DNA from: Mycobacterium szulgai
Lineage (GTDB): Bacteria > Actinomycetota > Actinomycetes > Mycobacteriales > Mycobacteriaceae
Direction: 5' to 3'
DNA: 64,000 nucleotides
NCBI RefSeq assembly: GCF_002116635.1
Contig: NZ_LQPW01000143.1
Span: 16,537-80,536 of the forward strand
The position numbers and the translations under genes are program-made. Under the pieces are notes generated by a model, which saw only the letters and a program-made list of their open reading frames with translations, was not told the DNA's origin and did no database searches. Positions 8,575 through 18,047 of the stretch are shown here, one piece after another. Every line of letters starts with the position of its first letter. Within the stretch, counting starts at the first letter, position 1.

Positions 8575-8717
8575 GGGTGCGACGCTAACAGGGCGACGGC
8601 GCGTTTTTAAGGCTTGTGATGCCGCACATCCAACAATTGAGTCATTTGACTGATCAAACGAATCACCAAGCGAGACATAGTCCTTGATCAAGTGCGCCAA
8701 TTGAGATGAGGACGGCG
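8575..8717. promoter_or_regulatory. Divergent promoter with cluster palindrome, copy A
   Basis: Copy A of the palindrome, TTGAGTCATTTGACTGATCA, lies at 8637-8656 (GAGTCA/TGACT arms, 2-bp spacer). It is about 72 bp from the P450 start on one side and ~73 bp from the SDR ATG on the other. Toward the P450, TTAAAA and TAGCGT are spaced like -35/-10 boxes. The sequence beyond the palindrome (CACCAAGCG...GAC) recurs at copy C upstream of the prenyl synthase gene. Position upstream of -35 suggests an activator site. Confidence 0.65.
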
Positions 8718-9539
8718 ATGGCAGAGTTGACGAACCGAGTCGCGTTGATTACCGGAGCTGCCCGCGGGCAGGGCCGAAGTCACGCGGTCGCGCTGGCAGG
8801 CGAGGGTGCCGACATCATCGCCATCGATATCGCCGCCGACATCGAATCAATTCCATATCCGTTGGCGACCAAGGAAGAACTCGAGGAGACAGCACAACTC
8901 GTGCGCGACACCGGGCGACGGGCCGCCACCTATCTCGCCGACGTGCGCCAGCTGGCCGACCTGCGGGAGTGCGTGCAGTTGGGTACCGCCGAACTCGGCG
9001 ACATCGACGTAGTGGTGGCCAATGCCGGTGTGGTGGGCGTCGGAAAGACCGACCCGCATGACGAACAGGTGTACCGCGACGTCGTCGAAGTCAACCTGTT
9101 CGGTGTGTGGAACACGATCGCCGCGACCGTGCCATCGATCATCCGCAAGGGCCGGGGCGGCTCGATCATCTTGACCGGCTCGACACAGGGACTGGTGGGC
9201 CGCGGCGGCGACGGCTCCGCGGCCATGTTCGCCTACGCGGCCTCTAAGCACGGCGTCGTGGGGCTGATGCGCTCTGCCGCGAATGCCTATGCGCAGCACA
9301 ACATCCGGGTCAACACGGTACATCCCACCGGGGTGGCTACGCCCATGGTCACCAACGACTACGCTGCCGAGTCCTTTCAGGGCAGTCCGACGGCAGCCAA
9401 GGTCTCCACCAACCTGCTACCCGTTTCACTCATCGAAGCCCAGGATGTGACCGATGCGGTGGTGTGGCTGGCCAGCGACAAAGCGCGATATGTCACCGGT
9501 GTCAGCTTGCCGGTCGACGCCGGCTTCACCGTGATGTGA
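8718..9539 (+). CDS. Mycofactocin-associated SDR family oxidoreductase
   Basis: 273 residues from ATG 8718 (GAGGACGG upstream); a second ATG at 8706 adds four codons. The N-terminus has TGAARGQGRSHAVALAGEGA and the insertion IDIAADIESIPYPLATKEEL typical of the mycofactocin-coupled SDR subfamily, whose NAD is thought not to exchange freely. Active-site residues are Ser in ILTGST and YAASK. It ends PVDAGFTVM, near the SDR at 10867 which ends PLDAGFSIR. It is divergent from the P450-SDR pair and shares its palindrome, so is likely co-induced. Probable role is oxidation of a cluster alcohol intermediate. Confidence 0.88.
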   Translation: MAELTNRVALITGAARGQGRSHAVALAGEGADIIAIDIAADIESIPYPLATKEELEETAQLVRDTGRRAATYLADVRQLADLRECVQLGTAELGDIDVVVANAGVVGVGKTDPHDEQVYRDVVEVNLFGVWNTIAATVPSIIRKGRGGSIILTGSTQGLVGRGGDGSAAMFAYAASKHGVVGLMRSAANAYAQHNIRVNTVHPTGVATPMVTNDYAAESFQGSPTAAKVSTNLLPVSLIEAQDVTDAVVWLASDKARYVTGVSLPVDAGFTVM

Positions 9540-9575
9540 CAGTGATGTGACAACCACCGCGGGCTCGCAGAGCGG

Positions 9576-10838
9576 TCAGGGTTCGACCAGGATGCTGGCC
9601 CGCTGCCCCGCCTGGTGCCGGTTGAGCGCCCGAACGGACACGTCGTGGCCCGTGGCCGCCGTACGTAACGCGCCAACCGTCGCCTGCTCGCGCTGGATTC
9701 GCGTGAACGGGTCGAATGAGTACCAGCGCATCGCGTTCCGGTGGGTGATCTTGTCGATCTCATCGTCCGGAACGTCGTTGAGCGACAGCATATCCCAGAG
9801 TTCCTCGGGGGCGCCCGGCCACATCGAGTCACTGTGTGGGTAGTCAGCCTCCCAGGCGATGTTGTCGATACCGATCATGTTGCGCAGCCGGATACCCACC
9901 GGGTCGCTGATGAAGCAAGTCAGGAAGTGCTCCCGGAACACCTCCGATGGAACCTTGCCGCCGAAGTCCTGACGGGTCCAGGTGGAATGCATCTCGTAGG
10001 TGCGGTCCGCTCGCTCCAGAAAGTACGGGACCCATCCCGTGCCCCCTTCGGACAACGCGATCTTCAGGTCCGGATACTGCTTGATCGGCTTGGACCACAA
10101 CAGATCCGCGGCCGCCTGAATGACGTTCATCGGGCCCAGGGTCATCAATACGTCTATCGGCGCGTCCGGTGCCGTCGTCACCAACTTGCCGGACGAACCG
10201 AAGTGCAGGTTCATCACGGTGTTGGTGTCGCACAGCGCCTTCCACAGCGGATCCCAGTAAGCGTCATGGAAGCTCGGGTAACCCATCGCCGCCGGGTTCT
10301 CGGTGAAAGTCAGCGCGTGCACACCCTTCTTCGAAACCCGCCGCACCTCCGCCGCACATGCCTGGGCATCCCACAGCACCGGCAACGCCATCGGGATGAA
10401 CCGCGCCGGGTAAGCCCCGCACCACTCATCGATGTGCCAGTCGTTGTAGGCCTGAACCAATGCCAGGGAGAAGTCGGAATCTTCGGTGGCGAACAGCCGC
10501 CCGGCAAAGCCGGGGAAGGAGGGAAAACAAATCGAAGCCAGGATGCCGCCGGCGTTCATGTCTTTGATCCGTTCGTCGACCTGGTAGCAGCCGGGCCGGA
10601 TCTCATCCAGACCCTGCGGCTCCAGCCCGAATTCATCCTTGGGCCGGCCGGCTACCGCGTTGAGCGCTGGATTCGGAATCACCCTGTCCCGGAACTTCCA
10701 GACATCCGAACCATCCGGATTGTGCACCAGCCGGGGCGCCTCGGCCGAATACCTTGCCGGCAAATGGTTTTCGAACATGTCCGGTGGCTCGATGGTGTGG
10801 TCGTCGACGCTGATCAGGATCATGTCATCTTTGTGCAT
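9576..10838 (-). CDS. Amidohydrolase-2 family metal-dependent hydrolase
   Basis: 420 residues from ATG 10838, with GGAGGAAGG upstream on the coding strand. The start MHKDDMILISVDDHTIEPPD holds the first metal-binding region of the amidohydrolase/decarboxylase TIM barrel. Other family features are NLHFGSSGK, LKIALSEGGTGW and ADYPHSDSMWPG. Such enzymes hydrolyse or decarboxylate cyclic and aromatic acids; mycobacterial members cluster with catabolic SDRs and P450s. It is the last gene of the minus-strand operon P450-ALDH-SDR-amidohydrolase. The reaction cannot be assigned. Confidence 0.85.
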   Translation of the reverse strand: MHKDDMILISVDDHTIEPPDMFENHLPARYSAEAPRLVHNPDGSDVWKFRDRVIPNPALNAVAGRPKDEFGLEPQGLDEIRPGCYQVDERIKDMNAGGILASICFPSFPGFAGRLFATEDSDFSLALVQAYNDWHIDEWCGAYPARFIPMALPVLWDAQACAAEVRRVSKKGVHALTFTENPAAMGYPSFHDAYWDPLWKALCDTNTVMNLHFGSSGKLVTTAPDAPIDVLMTLGPMNVIQAAADLLWSKPIKQYPDLKIALSEGGTGWVPYFLERADRTYEMHSTWTRQDFGGKVPSEVFREHFLTCFISDPVGIRLRNMIGIDNIAWEADYPHSDSMWPGAPEELWDMLSLNDVPDDEIDKITHRNAMRWYSFDPFTRIQREQATVGALRTAATGHDVSVRALNRHQAGQRASILVEP

Positions 10839-10866
10839 GGGCGTTCCTTCCTCCAAGGCGCAGCGG

Positions 10867-11682
10867 CTAGCGGATTGAGAAGCCGGCGTCGAGGGGCCAC
10901 TGCACACCGGTGATGAAGCGCGCCTGGTCGGAAACCAGGAAGGCCACCGCGTTAGCGATGTCTTCGGGCTGCAGGATCTCGATGGGCAGCGCGTTCTGCA
11001 TCGCGGCGATGCCTTCGGGACTGCGGGCCGCCGCCCGCGGCAGCGCCTCGTTGTCGGTCATGCCGCTGAGCACACCGGTCGGGTGAATCGTGTTGACCCG
11101 AATCCAGTGCGGGGCAAGATCATTGGCCATGGTCTGCATGTATCCGACGAGCCCGCGCTTGGCCGCGACGTAAGCTTGCATGGCCGCGTCGTGGGTCGCG
11201 CTGCCCTTCAGCCCGCCGGTAGAACTGGTGAGCACGATCGAGCCGCCCCGGCCGCCCTCGATCATCGAGGGCAACGCCGCGCGGACCGTCTGGAAGGGAC
11301 CGGTGAGGTTGACGTCGATGACGTCCTTCCACTCCGCGACGAAATCCTCCTCTGGGTCGTAGCGGACGATCCCCGCGTTGGCGATGATGATGTCCACCCT
11401 GCCGAAGTCGGCGAATCCCTCCTGAAATACCTCGGCGACCTGCCCGTAGTCACGCACGTCAGCCTTGCGGCCGACCATGCGGCGGCCCTGGGCCTCGACC
11501 ATCTTGATGGTGGTGGCGAGGTCCTCCTCGCTGGCGTTCGGGTAGTCCATCGTCGCGATGTCCTGGCAGATGTCGAATCCGATGATGTCGGCCCCGTCTC
11601 GAGCGAGACGGATCGCGTGCGCTCGCCCCTGTCCGCGCGCAACACCGGAAATGAAGGCGACACGTCCTTGCAATCCGCTCAT
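10867..11682 (-). CDS. Mycofactocin-associated SDR family oxidoreductase
   Basis: 271 residues from ATG 11682, with AAGGAGG seven bases upstream. It has SGVARGQGRAHAIRLARDGA and the subfamily insertion FDICQDIATMDYPNASEEDL, then NAG, TSSTGG and YVAAK active-site motifs. Same subfamily as the SDR at 8718, so two paralogous mycofactocin-type dehydrogenases serve this block. It lies 38 bp downstream of the aldehyde dehydrogenase on the same strand; alcohol-to-aldehyde-to-acid oxidation is a reasonable reading. Confidence 0.9.
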   Translation of the reverse strand: MSGLQGRVAFISGVARGQGRAHAIRLARDGADIIGFDICQDIATMDYPNASEEDLATTIKMVEAQGRRMVGRKADVRDYGQVAEVFQEGFADFGRVDIIIANAGIVRYDPEEDFVAEWKDVIDVNLTGPFQTVRAALPSMIEGGRGGSIVLTSSTGGLKGSATHDAAMQAYVAAKRGLVGYMQTMANDLAPHWIRVNTIHPTGVLSGMTDNEALPRAAARSPEGIAAMQNALPIEILQPEDIANAVAFLVSDQARFITGVQWPLDAGFSIR

Positions 11683-11720
11683 CCCGTCCTCCTTGAACTG
11701 ACGTATCGGTAGCACTGTGT

Positions 11721-13208
11721 TCAGCCGAACGGCAGCGCGGCAGTCGTTCCAACGCCGACACCTTTGAGTCGCAAGAACTCCTCGATGCCGGCGCGGCCAC
11801 CCTCCTTGCCCTGCCCGCTCATGCCGAGCCCGCCGAATGGCCGCCACACCGCAACGTTGGACCCGCCATTGATCAGCACCTCGCCGGTCTGCAGCTCCTC
11901 GGCCACCCGCAGCGCGCGGTTCAGGTCACGGGTCTGGATGTAGCCGGACAGCCCGTAGCGGGTGTTGTTGGCGATCGAAACCGCCTCGTCCTCGTCCCGG
12001 AACGGCATGATCGCCAGCACCGGCCCGAAGACCTCCTGCTGCGCCAGCTCGGACACGGGGTCGACGTCGGCGAAAGCGGTTGGCGCGAAGAAGAAGCCGT
12101 CGGTCAGGTCACCTCCGAGCCGTTGCCCGCCGGTGAGCAGCCGCGCACCCGTCGCCTGGGCTCGTTCGACCGTGCCGCGCACCCGCCTCAGTGCGGCCTC
12201 GGTGATCAACGGCCCGGAGGCCACCTGCGGGTCGAACGGGTCGCCCACCGCCAGGTTCCCGGCAATGTTGACCACCCGCTGGCACACCTCGTCATAAATC
12301 GATTCCGCGACGATCATGCGGGTGGGAAACGCGCAACCCTGGCCGCTCAAAAGACCGATCGACATGAACGTGCCGTGCAGGCACACCGAGTCCAGATCCG
12401 CGTCTGCGAAGACGATGTTCGCCGACTTGCCACCGAGTTCGAGCACCGCGGGCTTCATGGTCGCCGCACAATCGGTGAGGATCCGTTGCGCGGTTGCCGG
12501 CCCCCCGGTGAAACTCACCTTCGCCACCGACCGATGGCCGACCAGGGTGGCACCCGCGGCAGCGCCGCCGGGCACAACCGAGAGCACGCCGTCGGGTATG
12601 CCCGCGCGCTGCGCCAGCTCGGCGTAGAGGCCGCAGCAGAACGGGCTCAACTCAGATGGCTTGACCACCACCGTATTTCCCGCCGCGAGCGCCGCGGGTA
12701 CCTTCATCGCCAACGAGATCAGCGGGCTGTTCCAGGTGACGACGACCCCGATCACCCCATAGGGCTGCCGCAGGGTCAGACCGAGCTCACCATCAGCAGT
12801 GAACGACGCGGTCGTGTTTCCCTCGATCTTGTCCGCCCAGCCTGCGTAGTACCTGGTCCATTCCGCGGCGATCGCCGGAGATGCGGCGGCGGTGGTGATC
12901 GGGGTTCCGTTGTCGAGCACTCCCAGCCTGGCGAATTCCGCCGCATGCTCTTCGATGAGGTCCGCGAAGTGCGTGAGGATCGCCCGGCGCTCGGCGGGCT
13001 TGGTCCGTCGCCAGCTGTCGAACGCCTTATCCGCCGCACGCACCGCTTGATCGACCTCGGCGGGTCCCGCCAGCGGAATGGTGGCGTCCACCAGCCCGGT
13101 TGCCGGATTCACGTGTTCGTACAATCCGCCGCTGCCGGCGTCGCGTCGTTCACCGGCGATGTTCAGGAAAACCTCGGGTGCGGTCCGGATCGTTGTGCAG
13201 GTCGACAT
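11721..13208 (-). CDS. NAD(P)-dependent aldehyde dehydrogenase
   Basis: 495 residues, the normal ALDH length. Asn in VVTWNSPL, Glu in LELGGKSANIVF and the catalytic Cys in LLSGQGCAFPTR are all present, as is QQEVFGPVLAIMPF near the C-terminus. It oxidises an aldehyde to the acid. It is placed between the P450 at 13272 and the mycofactocin SDR at 10867 in one minus-strand operon, consistent with stepwise oxidation of a methyl group to a carboxylate. Substrate unknown. Confidence 0.93.
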   Translation of the reverse strand: MSTCTTIRTAPEVFLNIAGERRDAGSGGLYEHVNPATGLVDATIPLAGPAEVDQAVRAADKAFDSWRRTKPAERRAILTHFADLIEEHAAEFARLGVLDNGTPITTAAASPAIAAEWTRYYAGWADKIEGNTTASFTADGELGLTLRQPYGVIGVVVTWNSPLISLAMKVPAALAAGNTVVVKPSELSPFCCGLYAELAQRAGIPDGVLSVVPGGAAAGATLVGHRSVAKVSFTGGPATAQRILTDCAATMKPAVLELGGKSANIVFADADLDSVCLHGTFMSIGLLSGQGCAFPTRMIVAESIYDEVCQRVVNIAGNLAVGDPFDPQVASGPLITEAALRRVRGTVERAQATGARLLTGGQRLGGDLTDGFFFAPTAFADVDPVSELAQQEVFGPVLAIMPFRDEDEAVSIANNTRYGLSGYIQTRDLNRALRVAEELQTGEVLINGGSNVAVWRPFGGLGMSGQGKEGGRAGIEEFLRLKGVGVGTTAALPFG

Positions 13209-13271
13209 TGGGTGCGCTTTCGGGTCGGCAGGCGATGCGGCGGCTGGGCTGCTGTCACGAATCGTGTTGAG

Positions 13272-14636
13272 CTACAGGGCCGTACGTCTTGGCGATGGAG
13301 TCATCCGCAGGCCGTGCGGTTGCACGATTGCCCAGGGCCGTTCCCGGACGCGGGCGCCGGGCTCAAGTGACAGCCGCCAGTCGCGCAACACGGTGGCGGC
13401 CGTGACATGCATTTCGGTGATGGCGAACGAGTCGCCGATGCACTTGTGCTTGCCAATTCCGAAGGGAATGAACATATGTCGCGGCAGGCGCGCCGAGTTC
13501 TCCGGGGCCCAGCGGTCCGGTTTGAAGGCGAGGGCGTCGTCATAGACCGTTGGATCTCGGTGAATTGCGGTGGGGCTGAACCCAACCTCTGCCCCGGCCG
13601 GAAGCCGGAACTGCCCGAGTCGAACCTCCCGCACGGCTCGACGGGACAGCATCGAGTTCGGCGTGTGCAGCCGCAGAGTCTCGTTGACAACCCGTTTGAC
13701 AAGCTCGAGGTTGCGCAGGTTGTCGTAGGTGATGGGCCCCCCGGCCAGCCTGTCGTCGAGTTCGTGGGCTACCGCGCGCTCGATCTCGGGGTGCCGGTCC
13801 AGCTCGTAGAAAAGCCAAGACAGGGTGGTGGAAGACGTCTCGGTTGCTGCGAGTAGGAGCGTGAGCACTTCGTCTCGCACCTGGTCGTCATCCATGGGTT
13901 GGCCCGTGTCTGCGTCACGGGCTTGGAGCAGCATGGCCAGCACACTCTCGCCACCTTCGCCGGTGGTGCGATATGCGGTTATGAGGTCCCCGACCAGCGC
14001 GCGTACGTCGGTGATCGCGGACTGGAACCGGCGATTTACCGGAATGGGCAACCGGGTGAGCCAGTCGAATGGGTAGAGGGTCTGCCAGATCACCCCTTGG
14101 TTGATTCCGGTCAGCGCCCGCTCGACTCGGGAGACCGCACAGTGGCCGAGATCGGTCTGGAAGAGTCCCCGGCACACCACCGCCAGGGCCATGGTGTGTA
14201 TTTCGTGGGTCACTTCGATCGGCTGGCCGGGGCGCCACGTCCGCGACAAGGTCTCGGCGGCCTCCGCCATGACCGCGGTGTAGCGGGCGATCTGCCGTTG
14301 CTGGAAAGCGGGCTGAAGCAGCCGACGTTGACGGCGGTGGAGCTCGCCGTCGGAGACGAGCAGCCCTTGGCCGAGGGCCTTGCCGGCGCGCTCGAAAACC
14401 GCTCCGCGGGTGAAGTAATCGGATTGACTGACCATCATGTCGCGCACCAGGTCATGCGAGGTGACCAGATAGACCGGACGTGGGCCCAGGTAAATGGTGA
14501 CGACATCGGCCACTGAGCGAAGCCGTGCCATGAATCCGAGTGGGTCACGGGCCAGTGCGCCCAGATGCCCCAGGCCCGGCAGCCGTCCGGGGGCCAGCGG
14601 CGGTGTGCTCAGCGTTGATGGAGTCGCGACCGTCAT
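13272..14636 (-). CDS. Cytochrome P450 (terpenoid-oxygenase-like)
   Basis: 454 residues from ATG 14636. It carries a proline-rich N-terminus (APGRLPGLGHLGAL), I-helix LLAATETSSTTLSW, ExxR as ETLR, PDRWAPEN, and heme loop FGIGKHKCIG (ligand Cys399). Overall it resembles the P450 at 19184 and actinobacterial pentalenene-oxygenase-type enzymes. The mRNA leader is ~95-160 nt and crosses a broken copy of another P450 start (14655-14731). It is the first gene of the P450-ALDH-SDR-amidohydrolase operon under palindrome copy B. Confidence 0.92.
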   Translation of the reverse strand: MTVATPSTLSTPPLAPGRLPGLGHLGALARDPLGFMARLRSVADVVTIYLGPRPVYLVTSHDLVRDMMVSQSDYFTRGAVFERAGKALGQGLLVSDGELHRRQRRLLQPAFQQRQIARYTAVMAEAAETLSRTWRPGQPIEVTHEIHTMALAVVCRGLFQTDLGHCAVSRVERALTGINQGVIWQTLYPFDWLTRLPIPVNRRFQSAITDVRALVGDLITAYRTTGEGGESVLAMLLQARDADTGQPMDDDQVRDEVLTLLLAATETSSTTLSWLFYELDRHPEIERAVAHELDDRLAGGPITYDNLRNLELVKRVVNETLRLHTPNSMLSRRAVREVRLGQFRLPAGAEVGFSPTAIHRDPTVYDDALAFKPDRWAPENSARLPRHMFIPFGIGKHKCIGDSFAITEMHVTAATVLRDWRLSLEPGARVRERPWAIVQPHGLRMTPSPRRTAL

Positions 14637-14654
14637 TTCAAGGTCATTTCAGGG

Positions 14655-14731
14655 TCATTTCGGTTCTCGGCGAGCAGGATTCGCGGGGATCGCTTCCCAA
14701 AGTTCTTCTGACACTCGACCGGTGAGGCCAT
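14655..14731 (-). pseudogene. Remnant of a duplicated P450 5' end
   Basis: Read on the minus strand from ATG 14731, this matches the start of the P450 at 8574: the stretch TCAGAAGAACTTTGGGAAGC parallels TCAGAAGAACTCGGGGAAGC in that gene. In one frame it encodes SEELWEAIPANPARREPK then stop; the ATG is in another frame, so an indel has broken it. The upstream ~80 bp (CGACGCTAACA, TTTTAAGG, palindrome) also matches the 8574 promoter at the same spacing. A promoter-plus-gene-start duplication was captured to drive the P450 at 14636. Confidence 0.7.
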
Positions 14732-14794
14732 GGGCGCCGACGCTAACACGACAACACCGCCGTTTTAAGGGTCTCGACGCAGCACCCGACACAA

Positions 14795-14812
14795 TTGAGT
14801 CATTTGACTCAA
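14795..14812. promoter_or_regulatory. Cluster palindrome, copy B
   Basis: TTGAGTCATTTGACTCAA is an almost perfect 18-bp dyad, the most symmetric of the three copies. It lies 64 bp from the vestigial ATG at 14731, the same distance as copy A from its P450 start. It should control the minus-strand P450-ALDH-SDR-amidohydrolase operon, and might also influence the regulator gene 470 bp away on the other side. Confidence 0.65.
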
Positions 14813-15281
14813 CAACATCGCCCGCCAGTTCGGGCCCGGCGAACCCACGGGACCCATCCCCCGCCCGGCCCGCTAATCACATGGCAAATCGTTGTATTTT
14901 CTACGTGAGCGCTAGTCATCGCCTGTGAATCTGCTGTAAAAGTGATTTGACGGGCGTTCGGCCCTAGCGCCATTGGTGAAGAGTGTGCGGCGCCGCCTGG
15001 AGGCGATGGGAGCTGACACCGAGTATCGGGAGGAGAGGGGCAGCTGCTGCTTTGATCGAGGGCCGGATCGACACGGTTGGACGGTCCGGAATCACCGATC
15101 TGAGCAGCGGGACGAGCGATATGTATCTGTGTGCGATCCGCGGCGAACGCGCGCCCGCCACCCCGAGGGCGGCGCCGTTCGATGCGAGCCACCGGTTGGA
15201 ATCGGATTTCGTTGTGGCAGTTGCTAATTGCGCTGCTGTACACAAGTCTCCGCTTAGCTCCGCCACGGAAGCAAGCTAGCG
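14813..15281. other. Non-coding region upstream of LAL regulator
   Basis: About 470 bp without a convincing gene. Small overlapping frames exist but show no ribosome binding sites or recognisable motifs. The 14880-14950 part is locally AT-richer and probably holds the regulator's promoter. No clear terminator or second palindrome copy was found. Confidence 0.5.
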
Positions 15282-18047
15282 GTGTCCACTTTCTCGAGGG
15301 AACCGCAGCTCGGCGGCGAGAAGCTGATCGACCGGGTGGATGAACTAGTCGCGCTGGAGTCGTTCCTCGATGACACCGGCTCTCCTGGTGGCCTGTTGCT
15401 CCGTGGCGACGCCGGGGTCGGTAAGTCGATGCTGATCCAGGAGCTGTCGGACAGAGCGGCCGCACGGGGCTGGCGGCTGTTGCGCTGTAGCGGCGTCGAA
15501 GCCGAGGCATCCTTCGTGCTGGCCGGCCTGAGCCAGCTCGTCTATCCGCTGCGCGATTTCATCGGCGGCCTCGGGGTCGAGGATCAGCGCACCTTGCAAA
15601 CCGTGTTGGGCGCGTCATGCGATAGGGCACCCTCGGTGAGTGGGCTGACGTTCGCTTTGCTGAGCCTGTTGACGGCAGTGGGTGACGCGGAGCCGTTACT
15701 GGTGGTTATCGATGACGCGCATTGGTTCGATGATGTCAGCGCACGGGTGATCGGCATGGCCGGCCGCCGGCTGGATGTGGCAGCGGTTCGGTTGATCGGC
15801 GCATGCCGCAACGAGGTACCTAACCCGCTGGCCGACGGCGGATGGCCACAGCTGACGCTGGGTCCGTTCGGTGCCGAGCACTCCGCGAGTTTTCTCGACG
15901 AACTCGGAATCGACTTGGGGCCAACGGCACGTCTTGCCGTGCTGGAGCAGGCCGCCGGCAATCCGCTGGCGCTGGCAGAGCTTTCCCGGTGTGCATTGGA
16001 GAACGCGTGGACCCCCGACACACCGTTGCCGCTTACGCAACGCCTGGTCGCAATCTTCGGCCACCGGCTCAAAAGCCTCGACGAGGCCGCGCGGGCCGAG
16101 CTGCTGCGCGGGGCCCTCGACGGTGCCGCCACCGCGGGCGTGGCATCGGCCCCGCTGCGAACCCGCTACGTAATGCGGGGTGTCGAGGCCGCTGTCGAGT
16201 ACGGCATCCTGATGGTCGACAACCGCGGCGAAATGGTGTTCAGGCATCCGCTGGTACGTGCCGCGGTAATCCAAGCCTCGATCGCCGAACACCGCCGGGC
16301 CGCTCACGCACTGCTGGCCGACCTCTATCCCGATGATCTCGTTCGCCGCGCAGCGCACCTCGCCGACGCCACCGTCGGTCCCGATCAGGCCGTTGCCGAT
16401 ACCCTGGCCAAGGCGGCTGAACTGACGATCCGGCGTGGCGGCGCGCGGCAGGCGATCGGATTGTTCAGGCGCGCAGCCGAATTGTCCGAGGAACTGCGGC
16501 GGCGAGAAGACCTGTTGGCCTACGCGGCCTTCGTCGCGTTGCAAGCCGCGCAGCTCGACGAAGCCGAGCAACTCCTCGCTGAGGTGGATCTGGGTGCGCG
16601 CGCGTCCGGTGCCGCCGTGCTGACCTCGTCATTCATCTCGCTGTATCGCTACGGCGATGTGGCCGCAACGCATCGGCGCCTTGTCGAACGGTTGCGATCA
16701 TCCGACGACCTCGACGCCGAAACCCTTTCTCGCATGGTCAATTTGCTGCTAGCGGCAAATATGTTCGGTGGCGACCCGGTTCAGTGGGGCATCACCGATG
16801 GCCTCGTGGACTCACTCGTCGACAGGCTGGGCGAACTGACCCTGATTTACCGCGACGCCTGGGCCGACGCGGCCCGCCGCAGCCAAAGCGTGCGACCGCG
16901 ACTGAACGTGCAATTGAATCGACTGCCGGAGCTGCAGCCGTGGGATCTGATGCGGCTTGCCCTGGCGGGCTACTACGTTGACGTGATCGATGACTTCCGT
17001 CCAGCACTGGACCGCGTCGTTGAACGCGAAATGTACGGTGGCGCAGCCACTATCGCACTCGCGACGCTCGCGCTGGTAATGGTCCATCAGATGGCCAGCG
17101 GTCAGTGGGCCGAGGCGCAGCGCTCGGGCCAGCGCGGAATGGCGTTGTGCAGCCGGCACAAATACGAGTTGTTCGACTGCCAGTTCAAGAGCTACATGGG
17201 GCTGCTGGCAGCTTGCCAGGGCGATGTCGCGCGGGCCGCCGAGCTTGCCGCGGAGGTAAGAGTATGGGCCGAGCCGAGGAGGGTGGGCTTCCTGATAGGC
17301 AACGCCCAGCAGATCGGGGTCCTATGCAGCCTTGGCGAAGGCAACTACGAATCGGCCTACCTGCAGGCCGCGACGATCACTGCACCGGGCGAATTCCCGC
17401 CTTACTCGCTGCACGCCCCCCGCACCCTCTTCGACTTGGTCGAAGCCGCCATTCACACCGACCGGCTGGACGAGGCGCACCGGCACGCGCAGGCTGCCGA
17501 GCGCCTTCAGTTTGCTGACGCCTCGCCGCGGCTGGCTATCGCGACGCGTGCAGCGGCGGCCATGTGCGCCTCGGACGAGCTGGCTCCCGCGCTGTTCGAG
17601 GAGGTATTGCAGCACCCCGGGATCCACTCATTCCCGTTCGAACACGCCCGCGTTCGCCTGGCCTACGGCATGCGCCTGCGCCGGTCGCGCCAGGTCACCG
17701 GCGCTCGCGTCGCGCTGGGTGCCGCCGCGGAGATCTTCGCCGGTCTGGGCGCGCAACCGTGGGCCCAGCGGGCCCGGAATGAACTTCGCGCGGCAGGCGC
17801 CACCCTGCATCACTCAGCCGCGGGGGGCCCGGCCCCACTGAGCGCACAGGAACGGCGCATCGCCGAATTGGCCGCCAAAGGCCTGACCAACAAAGAGATC
17901 GCCAGGCAGCTCAGTCTGTCCTCGCGCACCGTCGGTGCGCACCTTTATCGGCTGTTCCCGAAGCTGGGTGTCACCAGACGCGCCGGATTGCATGACGCCC
18001 TGAAGGCCTTCGATGCTGCACCGGGCGCGATTGAGTCATCTGACTGA
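15282..18047 (+). CDS. LAL-family transcriptional regulator (AAA ATPase + LuxR HTH)
   Basis: 921 residues from GTG 15282, normal length for large ATP-binding LuxR regulators. Walker A is GDAGVGKS (residues 42-49), Walker B is LLVVIDDAHWFDD. A long helical-repeat middle is followed by a C-terminal LuxR HTH (residues ~853-905; LSAQERRIAELAAKGLTNKE). LAL proteins commonly activate secondary-metabolite clusters. It precedes the prenyl synthase operon on the same strand, and palindrome copy C overlaps its last codons. It is the most obvious candidate to bind the palindrome, although LuxR HTHs are not proof of that specificity. Confidence 0.92.
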   Translation: MSTFSREPQLGGEKLIDRVDELVALESFLDDTGSPGGLLLRGDAGVGKSMLIQELSDRAAARGWRLLRCSGVEAEASFVLAGLSQLVYPLRDFIGGLGVEDQRTLQTVLGASCDRAPSVSGLTFALLSLLTAVGDAEPLLVVIDDAHWFDDVSARVIGMAGRRLDVAAVRLIGACRNEVPNPLADGGWPQLTLGPFGAEHSASFLDELGIDLGPTARLAVLEQAAGNPLALAELSRCALENAWTPDTPLPLTQRLVAIFGHRLKSLDEAARAELLRGALDGAATAGVASAPLRTRYVMRGVEAAVEYGILMVDNRGEMVFRHPLVRAAVIQASIAEHRRAAHALLADLYPDDLVRRAAHLADATVGPDQAVADTLAKAAELTIRRGGARQAIGLFRRAAELSEELRRREDLLAYAAFVALQAAQLDEAEQLLAEVDLGARASGAAVLTSSFISLYRYGDVAATHRRLVERLRSSDDLDAETLSRMVNLLLAANMFGGDPVQWGITDGLVDSLVDRLGELTLIYRDAWADAARRSQSVRPRLNVQLNRLPELQPWDLMRLALAGYYVDVIDDFRPALDRVVEREMYGGAATIALATLALVMVHQMASGQWAEAQRSGQRGMALCSRHKYELFDCQFKSYMGLLAACQGDVARAAELAAEVRVWAEPRRVGFLIGNAQQIGVLCSLGEGNYESAYLQAATITAPGEFPPYSLHAPRTLFDLVEAAIHTDRLDEAHRHAQAAERLQFADASPRLAIATRAAAAMCASDELAPALFEEVLQHPGIHSFPFEHARVRLAYGMRLRRSRQVTGARVALGAAAEIFAGLGAQPWAQRARNELRAAGATLHHSAAGGPAPLSAQERRIAELAAKGLTNKEIARQLSLSSRTVGAHLYRLFPKLGVTRRAGLHDALKAFDAAPGAIESSD

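Noticed and set aside
8575..8700. N-terminal extension of the P450 at 7303
   Set aside because: It would place coding sequence over the palindrome and promoter; MSPSVAQLSEELG at 8574 aligns as a normal P450 start with a leaderless -10 box.
9532..9552. GTGATGTGACA repeated twice after the SDR
   Set aside because: A short duplication over the stop codon; too small to interpret.
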